Positions 38,650-47,447 of a stretch of 64,000 nt of DNA are shown one piece after another. Below the pieces are notes generated by a model that had not been told where the DNA came from, did not search any database, and saw nothing but the letters and a program-made list of their open reading frames with translations. Positions within the stretch are counted from its first letter, which is position 1, and each line of letters opens with the position of its first letter. Source of the stretch: Psychrobacter sp. P11F6 (GTDB taxonomy: Bacteria > Pseudomonadota > Gammaproteobacteria > Pseudomonadales > Moraxellaceae); NCBI RefSeq assembly GCF_001435295.1, contig NZ_CM003594.1:3058574-3122573 (forward strand), given 5' to 3'. Made by a program: the position numbers and the translations under genes.

Positions 38650-39660
38650 ATGCTTAACAATGTTACTTCTATCGCAACCTCATTACGTCAACACTTGCCT
38701 TTTCATACCACGACAGACCAAGATATTGCCCCTTATTATCATAATCATGTCGCGGCTATTACGGGTGCAGGCTCTGGTATGGGGCGCGAGTTGGCTATTC
38801 ATTTGGCAAAAATGGGCTGCCACGTGGCGCTCTCTGATATCAACGCGGCGCAACTGGCACAGACCAAAGAATTGCTGGTCGGTTATAATATAAAAGCGAC
38901 TATGACGGTGCTTGATGTCTCAGACAATAAAGCCGTGGAAGCGTGGGCAGATAGCGTGATGGTAGACCATGGCAAAGTGAACTTTATCTTTAATAATGCA
39001 GGCGTGGCGCTATATTCGACCGTAGAAGGCAGTAGTATTAGCGAGCTTGAATGGGTCATGGACATCAATTTTTGGGGTGTGGTCTATGGCACCAAGGCAT
39101 TTTTGCCATTGATTAAGAACAGTGTCAAACAAAGCGAATCGACGAATGGCAGCAAAAAAAACAGATCGCGCCAATTTAATGAGCATGGTCACATCATTAA
39201 TATCTCAAGCCTGTTTGGCTTGACCGCTCAGCCGTCACAATCTGCGTATAACGCCAGTAAATTTGCTGTACGCGGCTTTACTGAAAGCTTGCGTCAAGAG
39301 CTAGATATTCAGCGCTGCGGTGTGTCAGCGACCTGCATTCATCCCGGCGGGATTAAAACCAATATTGCCAATAGTGCCCGTGGTAATGACAGTATCAATG
39401 ATATTGGCATGCGTACTGGCCCCAAAGCCATTCAGAGCTTTAATAAATTCCTAAAATTTGATGCAAGCGATGCCGCTTTGATTATTTTGCAGGCTGCCGC
39501 GACCAATCAACCGCGCTGTCTGATTGGCAATAATGCCAAGATAATCGACGCGGTACAGCGTGTCTTTCCAGCGACATACAGTCAAATATTGAACGATGTC
39601 CATAAGCTCTCTCGTAAGCTCAAACCACGCCGCCATAGAAAATCAAGCACGCCAAAATAA
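38650..39660 (+). CDS. SDR family oxidoreductase
   Basis: A 336-residue classical short-chain dehydrogenase. The cofactor motif is AAITGAGSGMGRELA (TGxxxGxG), NNAG is at the beta-4 end, and the active site has Ser plus YNASKFAV (YxxxK). After position ~185 is a basic stretch, and the C-terminal tail is Arg/Lys-rich (KLKPRRHRKSS). About 30 residues precede the core and another ~65 follow it, longer than the typical 250. The substrate is unknown. RBS AAAGGA; its own terminator follows. Confidence 0.85.
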   Translation: MLNNVTSIATSLRQHLPFHTTTDQDIAPYYHNHVAAITGAGSGMGRELAIHLAKMGCHVALSDINAAQLAQTKELLVGYNIKATMTVLDVSDNKAVEAWADSVMVDHGKVNFIFNNAGVALYSTVEGSSISELEWVMDINFWGVVYGTKAFLPLIKNSVKQSESTNGSKKNRSRQFNEHGHIINISSLFGLTAQPSQSAYNASKFAVRGFTESLRQELDIQRCGVSATCIHPGGIKTNIANSARGNDSINDIGMRTGPKAIQSFNKFLKFDASDAALIILQAAATNQPRCLIGNNAKIIDAVQRVFPATYSQILNDVHKLSRKLKPRRHRKSSTPK

Positions 39661-39990
39661 TATATTCTAAAAGTATTTGCCCACAAAAAAGCGCTTAAAT
39701 ATTATCAATATTTAAGCGCTTTTTTGATCGATAGAATGTCAACACTGTCTTTCAATATGGTTCTTCATACGGTATGAAATTAATTCATGTCCCTCTAAAG
39801 CCCAAACACTTTATCTATTTATATACTTTAATTATTTAATATTTGGTACAATTATGTTTCTAGCAACTTACAGATTGATGACTCATTCAGATTTTTTGCA
39901 CAAAAATTAAGATTACTTCTGTCATTTTGACAGCTAAATTATCATAAAAATATATTATTACATATTATTTTTGATAATAAGGATATTCCA
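39661..39990. other. Intergenic region before tsdA
   Basis: Contains the SDR terminator and an AT-rich stretch leading to tsdA. No further gene or clear operator recognised. Confidence 0.45.
39684..39726 (+). terminator. Terminator after the SDR gene
   Basis: A long perfect stem AAGCGCTTAAATATT / AATATTTAAGCGCTT with a 3-4 base loop and a T6 tail. Confidence 0.9.
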
Positions 39991-40941
39991 ATGAAAATAC
40001 TTTTAAGGGTCAAACCCTCTTCCTCCGTTTTACTGGCTGCTATCTTTGCTATTGGTGCGGTTAGCCTGTCAGGCTGTAGTGAATCAGATACCAAGGCCGT
40101 CGACCGTGTCGAAGAAGCTGAAGCATTAGCCCGCGTTAAGTCACTTGAGGCACGTGCTGCAGAAATCAAAGAAGAGATGGCTGCAAATCCAAGCGCCAAA
40201 CTGACCGTTAGCATGCCAGATGAGTCCACTATTCCAGATGATGAGTTCGGTGCAGCAGTACGTCGCGGCTTACAAATCGCCAATCATACTTATAAAGAGG
40301 TGCCTGACAATGTCGGCAACCAGTTGAATTGTACCAGCTGTCACTTGGGTAACGGCTCAGAGGCTTACGCAGCGCCTTGGAATGGCATGCCGGGTATTTA
40401 TCCTATTTATCGTTCACGTGCTGGTCGCGTGAATTCAATACAAGAACGCATCAATGGCTGTTTTGAACGCTCAATGAATGGCAAAGCGCTTGATCTGGGT
40501 TCAGATGATATGAATGCGATGGTGTCTTATATGAGCTGGCTATCACAGGACTTGCCTTATGGCGTCTCGCCTGAAGGTCGCGGTTTTGTTAAGGTAGACA
40601 AAAATTTAGAGCCAAATACGGACAATGGTAAAAAGCTGTTTGCTGAAAAATGTAGCGTTTGCCATGGTGAAAATGGCGAAGGGCAATATAATGACGATGG
40701 CACTTATATCTATCCAGCAGTAGCTGGAGACAAGTCCTTCAACGATGGTGCAGGTATGGCGCGAACTTATACAGCAGCGGCCTTTATCAAAGGCAAAATG
40801 CCCTTTGGTCAAGGTAACTCGCTTAGTGACCAAGAAGCGGTCGATATTGCTGCTTACTTTACCCATCTGCCGCGACCTATCAAAGCCAACAAAGACAAAG
40901 ACTGGCCCAATGGTGATGCCCCTAAAGATGTACGCCGCTAG
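39991..40941 (+). CDS. tsdA: Thiosulfate dehydrogenase, diheme cytochrome c (TsdA)
   Basis: A 316-residue diheme protein with a lipobox-like signal (SLSGCSE, Cys29). Heme sites are CTSCH (114-118) and CSVCH (~213-217). Cys157 in RINGCFERSMNG lies 39 residues after the first heme His, the spacing at which TsdA enzymes place the unusual axial Cys ligand of the catalytic heme. TsdA oxidises thiosulfate to tetrathionate in the periplasm, or the reverse. The segment between residues 33-75 is a helical linker. No TsdB partner nearby; its electron acceptor is unknown. Own terminator, monocistronic. Confidence 0.9.
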   Translation: MKILLRVKPSSSVLLAAIFAIGAVSLSGCSESDTKAVDRVEEAEALARVKSLEARAAEIKEEMAANPSAKLTVSMPDESTIPDDEFGAAVRRGLQIANHTYKEVPDNVGNQLNCTSCHLGNGSEAYAAPWNGMPGIYPIYRSRAGRVNSIQERINGCFERSMNGKALDLGSDDMNAMVSYMSWLSQDLPYGVSPEGRGFVKVDKNLEPNTDNGKKLFAEKCSVCHGENGEGQYNDDGTYIYPAVAGDKSFNDGAGMARTYTAAAFIKGKMPFGQGNSLSDQEAVDIAAYFTHLPRPIKANKDKDWPNGDAPKDVRR

Positions 40942-40965
40942 TTTTAAGCACCTTTAAAAGTTACC

Positions 40966-41003
40966 ATAAAAAGCCCAACTACTTAAATAGCTGGGCTTTT
41001 TTA
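40966..41003. terminator. Bidirectional terminator between tsdA and PTS IIC-like gene
   Basis: Stem AAGCCCA/TGGGCTT with an inner CTA/TAG pairing, A5 before and T6 after. Confidence 0.88.
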
Positions 41004-41043
41004 TTATTGATAGTTAGGACAATTTGCGTCCTTTATCTTTAAT

Positions 41044-42138
41044 TTAAGGCAATTTCATATCACCATCAACCAGCCAGCCCACGCGGCGCATCACATGAGC
41101 GACCACCCCTGCAATTAGGGCAGGTAATACAAACATCAACAGGATAATCGCTGTCCATAATTGACTCGTACTCATGATGTCTTGTGACGCTTCAATGACT
41201 CCAAATACGCCGACCAATCCAGCAGTACCCATACCTGCACCCGTTGCCGTACATGCCAGTCCAAAACCTACGGTCGCGATAGGACCAACGATGGCGCTGG
41301 CAATCACAGCAGGCAACAACACCAGCGGTTTTTTTAACACATTAGGAATCTGTAGCATACTGGTACCCAGACCTTGAGATATCACGCCACTGACGCCGTT
41401 GTCTTTAAAGCTTGCAACGGCAAAGCCAATCATGTGTGCCGCACAGCCTACCACTGCTGCCCCGCCTGCTACGCCACCAAGCCCAATTGCGATACAAATA
41501 GCAGCGCTGGACGTTGGCAATGTCAATAAAATACCCACCACTACTGCAATCACAATACCCATTAACAGAGGCTGTAACTCAGTGGCCGCTTGAATACCTT
41601 GACCAATGGCAGCGACCGCAGCGACGATAGGTGGATTCAATAGTGCGCAAACTGCTAATGCTACCGCGCACACCAATAAAGGAACCAATAGAATATCAAG
41701 CTTGGTTTTGCCAGCGACCCAAGTACCAGCACGATAAGCAAATACCGAGGTCAAATACGCCCCTATCGGATTGCCCGGTAAGGCGGCAAAGGTCGCAGGT
41801 CCACCTACTTGGGGCATAAATAACGTCCCTGCCATTAATGCTTCAGAGTGTGCGCCAAGCATACCCGCCACCAAGCAGCTGAGCATGACGAGCGTCGGTG
41901 CTTTAAGGTAATAGGCGATACCTACTCCGATACCTGCACCCATTAGTACTGAGGCAAGCTTGCCCACTGCAACCAATGCGGGCAAATCTAACCAGCCACC
42001 GATTTGCGAGATGATTAGACCAGCAATCAATGTGACAAATAGCCCTAAAGCCATGCCAGTAAACGCATCAATAAAATACTTTTGGAAAAATGCTTTAATG
42101 AAGCCAGTAGGCGGTGTTGCTAAATGAGAGACAGTCAT
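41044..42138 (-). CDS. PTS system EIIC-like membrane protein (PfoR / EIIC_2 family)
   Basis: A 364-residue polytopic membrane protein, with about 9-10 hydrophobic helices, matching the EIIC_2/PfoR family (COG3641). No EIIA or EIIB genes are near, so it may be an uptake carrier unlinked to phosphorylation or a sensor. Gly/Ala-rich helices such as VGKLASVLMGAGIGVGIAYY and GVAGGAAVVGCAAHMIGF are typical. The start at 42138 is chosen because AAAGAG is seven bases upstream; a first ATG at 42144 is too close to it. Own transcript. Confidence 0.75.
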   Translation of the reverse strand: MTVSHLATPPTGFIKAFFQKYFIDAFTGMALGLFVTLIAGLIISQIGGWLDLPALVAVGKLASVLMGAGIGVGIAYYLKAPTLVMLSCLVAGMLGAHSEALMAGTLFMPQVGGPATFAALPGNPIGAYLTSVFAYRAGTWVAGKTKLDILLVPLLVCAVALAVCALLNPPIVAAVAAIGQGIQAATELQPLLMGIVIAVVVGILLTLPTSSAAICIAIGLGGVAGGAAVVGCAAHMIGFAVASFKDNGVSGVISQGLGTSMLQIPNVLKKPLVLLPAVIASAIVGPIATVGFGLACTATGAGMGTAGLVGVFGVIEASQDIMSTSQLWTAIILLMFVLPALIAGVVAHVMRRVGWLVDGDMKLP

Positions 42139-42211
42139 AGCCATGCTCTTTATAAAATTTTTGATGAAAGGTAATAAACCAACAGAAAAATAATTTTGCT
42201 AAAAATCAGAG

Positions 42212-42247
42212 ATAAAAAAAACGTCATTGCGACGTTTTTTTTATTAT
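42212..42247 (-). terminator. Terminator after the SPOR protein gene
   Basis: Stem AAAACGTC/GACGTTTT around ATTGC, with runs on both sides. It lies downstream of the SPOR gene and upstream of the EIIC-like gene. Confidence 0.85.
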
Positions 42248-42283
42248 TCATAAAGAACTATAACTGTCATTAAACAGCATAAC

Positions 42284-43099
42284 TTAACGACGCTGTTCAA
42301 CAATAATGGAGTCAATACCATTATTCTGTAGGCGCTGCTGAGCAGTGGTTACTGCTTGGCGGTTATTCATCGGGCGAGAAATAACTTGATAGATTGGCAA
42401 ACCATTACCCGTCGTATTCTTGACCACGCGAGCGTCTACACCTGCCATCAACACTTGAGCACGGCGGCGATCTGCTTCATCCGCATCACCGAAGCTGTTG
42501 ATCTGTAAAATGTAAGTTGCCGCAGGTTTTGCAGCCTGAACGCTAGCAGTACCTGCGCCTGCATTATTGGTGGACGTATTATTGCTACTAGTAGGCGTCG
42601 ATCCATCATAGGTCGCGTCTTCTTCAACGATCACAATGTCATCGCCGCTATTACTGGTAGCAGCGTTATTGCCACGACTGGGCGCAATCACTGTATTTTC
42701 AGAGATACCAAAGTTACCAGTATCATCATTGCGACTGGCTGAACCATCTTCAGGTTGAGTCACCACGACATCAGGCTCAAAGGCACTGATATCCCCTATG
42801 CGATCATCGCCTGTCTCAGCAATATCTTCATCAGGAATAGTCGCCATCTCCTGATTGGGCAAAATATCATAGAACTCATAATCACCATTATCAGTATCAG
42901 TGTCGACACGTGGCTGTACCTGACGATCAGGATCATTACCAGCGGTGCTGTCAGCGGGACTGAAATCAAATAATGGTGACAAGTATATAAATACCCCTAT
43001 CATAAGGGTCAATACAGCCCCAACAAACATCCACAATAAGCCTGATACGCTACTTGTTTTGCGTTTTTCAGTCGCACCTTTAGGTTTTTTGGCTAGCAT
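42284..43099 (-). CDS. SPOR domain-containing protein (FtsN-like)
   Basis: A 271-residue bitopic membrane protein. A basic start (KKPKGATEKRK) precedes one helix (~19-43). The periplasmic part is a long acidic, Asn/Thr-rich linker (~50-185), starting with a short FYDILPNQEM segment that recurs in FtsN-like proteins. The SPOR domain (~192-271) has YILQINSFGDADEADRRRAQ and binds denuded glycan at the division site. It lies 102 bases downstream of argS on the same strand, an arrangement seen for FtsN-like genes. Division function is inferred. Confidence 0.86.
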   Translation of the reverse strand: MLAKKPKGATEKRKTSSVSGLLWMFVGAVLTLMIGVFIYLSPLFDFSPADSTAGNDPDRQVQPRVDTDTDNGDYEFYDILPNQEMATIPDEDIAETGDDRIGDISAFEPDVVVTQPEDGSASRNDDTGNFGISENTVIAPSRGNNAATSNSGDDIVIVEEDATYDGSTPTSSNNTSTNNAGAGTASVQAAKPAATYILQINSFGDADEADRRRAQVLMAGVDARVVKNTTGNGLPIYQVISRPMNNRQAVTTAQQRLQNNGIDSIIVEQRR

Positions 43100-43201
43100 G
43101 GATCTGGTTCTCCCTACTGAATCTAACTATCATCAAATTATGGCTGGCAGTCATCTATACTCATACTACATGTTAGAAAGTTACTATATAATAGAAAAAA
43201 A

Positions 43202-45031
43202 CTACATGCTAGATGGTGCCGACAACCCTAACAAACTAAGACCATTGGCCAATACTTGACGTACGGCTTTAGACAAACGCAAACGGGCTTGCATCAATTC
43301 CATCTCATCCGAGCTTGGTGTCTCACCTGACGTCAAACTCACTGGCAAAATGCGATTGCTGTCATACCAACCATGAAATAGCGCTGCCAACTCTTTAAGA
43401 TAGTTGGTCAAGACATGTGGCTCATAACCCGTCGCGGCGCGTAATAATGTCGCTGGATATCCTGCTAATAATTTAATCAGCTCGTCTTCGTTTGGTGCGC
43501 TAAGTAAGTTTTGATGTTCTAAACCAATCGCATCGTCTACCACAAGACCACTGTTTTGTAGCTTTTCTAATACTCGGCAAACACGGGCATGCGCGTATTG
43601 AATGTAATACACTTGATTGTCTTTGCTTTGTGATTTAGCCAGCTCCAAATCAAAATCAATATGCACCTCAGGCTTACGGGCGACATAATAAAAACGCGCG
43701 GCGTCGTTACCAACTTCGGTACGTAAATCACGCAGGGTGACAAATTGACCTGAACGCGAGGACATTTGCACTTTTTCACTGCCACGCCATAATGCAACAA
43801 ATTGCACAAGCACCACATCTAAACGCTCAGCATCAATACCAAGCGCCAATAAAGCAGCTTTTACGCGTGGCACATAACCATGGTGATCGGCACCCCAAAC
43901 ATTGACCACTTTATCAAAACCACGATCAAATTTGTTTTTGTGATACGCAATATCAGAGGCAAAATAAGTAGATTGACCATTGGCACGGCGCACAACACGG
44001 TCTTTTTCATCACCAAAATCGGTCGATTTAAACCAAATATTACCGTCTTTTTCGTATAGATAGCCTTTTTCATCTAAGGTTTGCAAGACTGGCTCAATCT
44101 CGCTATCGATCGATCTTTCGCTAAACCAGCACTCGTAGCGCACACCAAAGTCATTTAAGTCATCTTTGATATCGGCTAAAATACTGCTCAATGCCGCATT
44201 TAAAAACAGCTCATAACCCTCGCCAAGCAAGGCTTTACTGTTAGCAATTAGGCCATCAATATGCGCTTCTTTGTCACCTGATAGCAATGTTTTTTCGCAG
44301 TCCGCATTAATCTCAAACTCAGCATCTGCTGGCACATCTTTGGCGATTGCTGCAAAGCTATGAACGTAATGATCACCGTGTTGCGCTTTTAACGTTTGGG
44401 CGATGTCACTGACATAATCACCTTGATAGCCATTGACTGGGAAGATTATTTTCTCACCGTTGGTTTCCAGATAACGCAAATAGGTACTGGTCGCCAAGAT
44501 ATCCATCTGCCGACCCGCATCGTTGACATAATATTCACGCGTGACGTCATAACCAATCGCTTCCAGCAAGTTTGCCACGCTCATACCGAACGCTGCACCG
44601 CGACCATGCCCAACGTGCAAACTTGACGTTGGATTGGCAGAGACAAACTCAACCTGAATTTTTTGCCCGTCAAACTGATCGCTTAAACCAAAGCGATCTT
44701 GCAAGGCAAAGATATCATCTAATACCGCAAACTTGGCTTCCGCATTTAAGAACACGTTAATAAAGCCTGGACCTGCGATTTCTACTTGGCGAATGTCTTG
44801 GTTTTCAGGCAGCGCATTGACGATTTTTTCGGCAAGCTGTCGTGGATTGACCTTAGCAGCTTTGGCCGCTGTCAGCGCAATATTACTGGCAAAATCACCA
44901 TGGCTTAAGTCTTTAGTACGGGTGATTTGGCTATTATTTTGCCAATCGCTTGGTAACGTGCCATCTGCTTGTAGGGTTTGAATCGCATCGTTAAATAGTG
45001 ATGCAAGTGTATCAATTTGGGCTTGTGACAT
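43202..45031 (-). CDS. argS: Arginyl-tRNA synthetase
   Basis: A 609-residue class I synthetase attaching arginine to tRNA-Arg. The ATP motif HIGH appears as LHVGHGRGAAFG (~118-130). The KMSKS-like loop is KVQMSSRSG, as in many ArgS. The N-terminal additional domain (1-100) and C-terminal DALR-type anticodon domain (from ~480) are complete. The final residues overlap no other gene. The start ATG is the family start. Probably cotranscribed with the SPOR gene. Confidence 0.97.
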   Translation of the reverse strand: MSQAQIDTLASLFNDAIQTLQADGTLPSDWQNNSQITRTKDLSHGDFASNIALTAAKAAKVNPRQLAEKIVNALPENQDIRQVEIAGPGFINVFLNAEAKFAVLDDIFALQDRFGLSDQFDGQKIQVEFVSANPTSSLHVGHGRGAAFGMSVANLLEAIGYDVTREYYVNDAGRQMDILATSTYLRYLETNGEKIIFPVNGYQGDYVSDIAQTLKAQHGDHYVHSFAAIAKDVPADAEFEINADCEKTLLSGDKEAHIDGLIANSKALLGEGYELFLNAALSSILADIKDDLNDFGVRYECWFSERSIDSEIEPVLQTLDEKGYLYEKDGNIWFKSTDFGDEKDRVVRRANGQSTYFASDIAYHKNKFDRGFDKVVNVWGADHHGYVPRVKAALLALGIDAERLDVVLVQFVALWRGSEKVQMSSRSGQFVTLRDLRTEVGNDAARFYYVARKPEVHIDFDLELAKSQSKDNQVYYIQYAHARVCRVLEKLQNSGLVVDDAIGLEHQNLLSAPNEDELIKLLAGYPATLLRAATGYEPHVLTNYLKELAALFHGWYDSNRILPVSLTSGETPSSDEMELMQARLRLSKAVRQVLANGLSLLGLSAPSSM

Positions 45032-45756
45032 AAGGATTTGAACTCAGTTAAATAAACAACAAAAACGGTATAAAATGTGGCGAATGCGAGCAGCCAATAA
45101 CTGCCTATTATAATAGCGACCGACATTGCAGGGGATAAAATAATACAAAAAAGATAAGTAACCTGTAAATATAACAATCTTTGCCCTGCATTGCACTATG
45201 TGCACCAAAATTAGCACTAAAATCTTACGGTTATGACAGTTAACACTGATAATTTAGGTGACTAGGGCGTGTCCTCATTGTAAAAATGGTGATAAAAAGA
45301 AGATAAATTGCCGTCAAGCAAGAAAGGTAGCGCAAATAATATCGAGATATTGATAAGCTATTTGACGATGTTTGGCAAAATTTAGCCATTTTTAGCCCAT
45401 TTAGAGGATAATCGATTGAATTGAAGACACGCCCTAACAGGCGTTGTCTGTGCTTTCATTCACGATAAATCAGATTGAAATGCTTTAAATAGATCAGGAT
45501 TTAGCGCTGTTACCGATCAGTCAGCCCTGCAAATTGTAGCGTTACTGTTGTCTCATACTTAGCAGCAGTTTATACCTGCTCGCTTCCGCGTTATAATAAC
45601 GGTTTGTATTGCTGCCTGCTTTTTTCTGACTTATTTTATGGATTACTGCTTATATCATGAATGGTGATACTTCATTTTGAAGGCAATTATTATCGAAAGA
45701 TCCATAAAATAATAGAAATAAATAAAGACGGCGTTACTACTTTATAGGATTATGCC
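45032..45756. other. Intergenic region with a MITE between argS and DUF2788 gene
   Basis: Holds the 170-bp element at 45265-45434. Either side is AT-rich sequence without recognised genes; the right part should contain the promoter of the DUF2788 gene. Confidence 0.6.
45265..45434 (+). mobile_element. 170-bp MITE, copy 1
   Basis: Begins GGGCGTGTCCTCA and ends TGAAGACACGCCC, imperfect 13-bp terminal inverted repeats, flanked by TA on both sides. It is over 90% identical by eye to the reverse complement of 63441-63610, which has exactly the same length. It carries no coding frame. Flanking TA duplications suggest mobilisation by a TA-targeting transposase (IS630/Tc1-like or IS427-type IS5); no transposase gene is in the window. 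Confidence 0.88.
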
Positions 45757-45975
45757 ATGTTTGCTATTGCTGCCAGTACAGTTACCAGTTGGGGATTGTA
45801 TGTTTTACTACCCATATTCATCGCCTTCTTATTTTTTATTATGTGGGATATCTCTAAAGAATCTCAAGCTGGGCGCGCGGGTACATTTTGGATTTTCTTA
45901 GCACTAGGCGCAGGGTTTGTGGGCTTCTTACTCAAGCTATTGCTGGAAGTCGCTTTTAAAAGGTGGTTGATATAA
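45757..45975 (+). CDS. DUF2788 small membrane protein
   Basis: A 72-residue protein with two transmembrane helices (~10-30 and ~45-66) joined by a polar loop DISKESQAGRAG. It matches DUF2788 (SWGLYVLLPIFIAFLFFIMWDI). Function unknown. A GGATTATGCC start region gives a weak ribosome site. It sits alone between a complete MITE and a solo terminal-repeat remnant. Confidence 0.8.
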   Translation: MFAIAASTVTSWGLYVLLPIFIAFLFFIMWDISKESQAGRAGTFWIFLALGAGFVGFLLKLLLEVAFKRWLI

Positions 45976-45989
45976 TTTTTATATGACTA

Positions 45990-46002
45990 GGCCGTGTCCT
46001 CA
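45990..46002 (+). mobile_element. Solo MITE terminal repeat remnant
   Basis: GGCCGTGTCCTCA preceded by TA differs by one base from the MITE end (GGGCGTGTCCTCA) and is in the same orientation as copy 1. No matching right end was found within 200 bases. Confidence 0.55.
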
Positions 46003-46131
46003 CTGTTAATGATAGGTGATAAATAACTCGCCTATCACTGATAAATAAGCGGTTAAATAATCAATTAAAAAATACATGGCTCATGACGGCTTCACTTTAC
46101 AGTGTGTCAATCATTCCTACCAAAATATCAC

Positions 46132-46254
46132 TCACTGAGCCTTGCTATCATTTTTAACAAACCCCCAACCTTCAAAGGGATCACCATACGCATCTGATGC
46201 CATAGCAGGTAGCGAGAATAGACCAATCGTCATACAAGCCATTATTTTTTTCAT
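46132..46254 (-). CDS. Putative 40-residue secreted peptide
   Basis: A short frame not previously assigned. MKKIMACMTIGLFSLPAMASDAYGDP starts with a classic signal peptide (basic n-region, hydrophobic core, AMA cleavage site), leaving a ~20-residue mature part with GWGFVKND. An AAGGATGAGAG segment precedes the ATG, giving a ribosome site. It could be a genuine small secreted protein or the remnant of a larger periplasmic protein. No homology claim is made. Confidence 0.5.
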   Translation of the reverse strand: MKKIMACMTIGLFSLPAMASDAYGDPFEGWGFVKNDSKAQ

Positions 46255-46335
46255 AATCTCTCATCCTTGCTATATTTGCAGTCCATTTCCACTGCTGATT
46301 ATATTGACTGATGGCTTCTCTGCTACCCTAAAAAA

Positions 46336-47397
46336 CTATCTTTTGGCAATCAAGGTCGCGCGCATCGGCGCAGGATAGCCTTCAAGGGTTTTGCTGGAAT
46401 CATTAGGGTCTAAGAAGTCGGATAGCGAATGATAGGTCATCCACTCCGTTTTGCGCTGCTCTTCTGTTGAAGTCACTGCGACATCAACGCAGCATACCTC
46501 TGAGAATCCTGCTTTTTCTAGCCAGCCTATCAATGCGGCGACTGATGGTAAAAAATACACGTTATTCATCTGGGCATAGCGGTCGTGTGGCACCAGTACG
46601 GTATTGGCATCACCTTCGATAACCAAGGTTTCAAGCACCAGCTCACCGCCTTTGACCAACTGCCCTTTAAGCTGTTGTAAATGCTCAAACGGCGATTGGC
46701 GATGATAGAGCACACCCATGCTAAATACGGTATCAAATAATTGGCTATGCTCGGGCAAGGCTTCAAATGGTACGGGGATATAATGCGTTCTATAGCTATC
46801 AGCAGCCCCGACAAAATGCCGAATCGCCATAAACTGATGATAAAATAAGCAAGACGGATCAATGATAATGACTGTATCCGCGCCAGCGCCAGCCATACGC
46901 CAGCCGTGATAGCCAGAGCCACCGCCCACATCCAATACGCGACGACCTTTTAAATCCCCCAAATGCGGTGTGACCCGTTGCCACTTCCAATCACTGTGCC
47001 ATTCGGTATCAATCAATATTGGCGCGGCTTGTTGGTCTTCATTCTGACCACTATCAATTTGATTTTCGATCTGACCACCAATTTGAAAAGGCCCTTTACG
47101 CCACGGCATGAGCTGCTTTAATAATGCCATTGTTTGTTTGCGCTGAGACTCACTAAGATTTGCCTCAATCGTCAGGACATCACTGTTTAGATCGACATTA
47201 TTGACGGTTAATGTTGGCAAACGAGCGACTGACGCTTGATAAGCAGGTGCATGCGCGTAGTTGGCTTTGTCCTTGATATCATTTAACCATGTTGGCAAGC
47301 GCGTAAGCCATTCATAAGCACTCGGCTGCTGCTGGGCTAATTCTAGCAAGGTTAAATATAATGCGCGTTCGGCGTAGGTGATAGTGTTGTTAAGCAT
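46336..47397 (-). CDS. cmoB: tRNA U34 carboxymethyltransferase (CmoB)
   Basis: A 353-residue enzyme that transfers carboxymethyl from carboxy-SAM to 5-hydroxyuridine at tRNA position 34, making cmo5U. Typical segments are LMPWRKGPF, IDTEWHSDWKWQRV and the SAM motif LDVGGGSGYHGWRM. About 18 polar residues (QIENQIDSGQNEDQQ) are inserted between KGPFQ and IDTEWH relative to E. coli. It lies 50 bases downstream of cmoA, an operon as elsewhere. Confidence 0.95.
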   Translation of the reverse strand: MLNNTITYAERALYLTLLELAQQQPSAYEWLTRLPTWLNDIKDKANYAHAPAYQASVARLPTLTVNNVDLNSDVLTIEANLSESQRKQTMALLKQLMPWRKGPFQIGGQIENQIDSGQNEDQQAAPILIDTEWHSDWKWQRVTPHLGDLKGRRVLDVGGGSGYHGWRMAGAGADTVIIIDPSCLFYHQFMAIRHFVGAADSYRTHYIPVPFEALPEHSQLFDTVFSMGVLYHRQSPFEHLQQLKGQLVKGGELVLETLVIEGDANTVLVPHDRYAQMNNVYFLPSVAALIGWLEKAGFSEVCCVDVAVTSTEEQRKTEWMTYHSLSDFLDPNDSSKTLEGYPAPMRATLIAKR

Positions 47398-47447
47398 AAA
47401 AGCAGGTTACCGTATTGATCAAAAAACAACTGTGTTAAAAATAAGGA

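Noticed and set aside
46003..46131. Inverted TGATAGG/CCTATCA near the MITE remnant as a second element end
   Set aside because: Only 7 bp, no relation to the MITE ends, and partly direct-repeat sequence; likely chance in AT-rich DNA.
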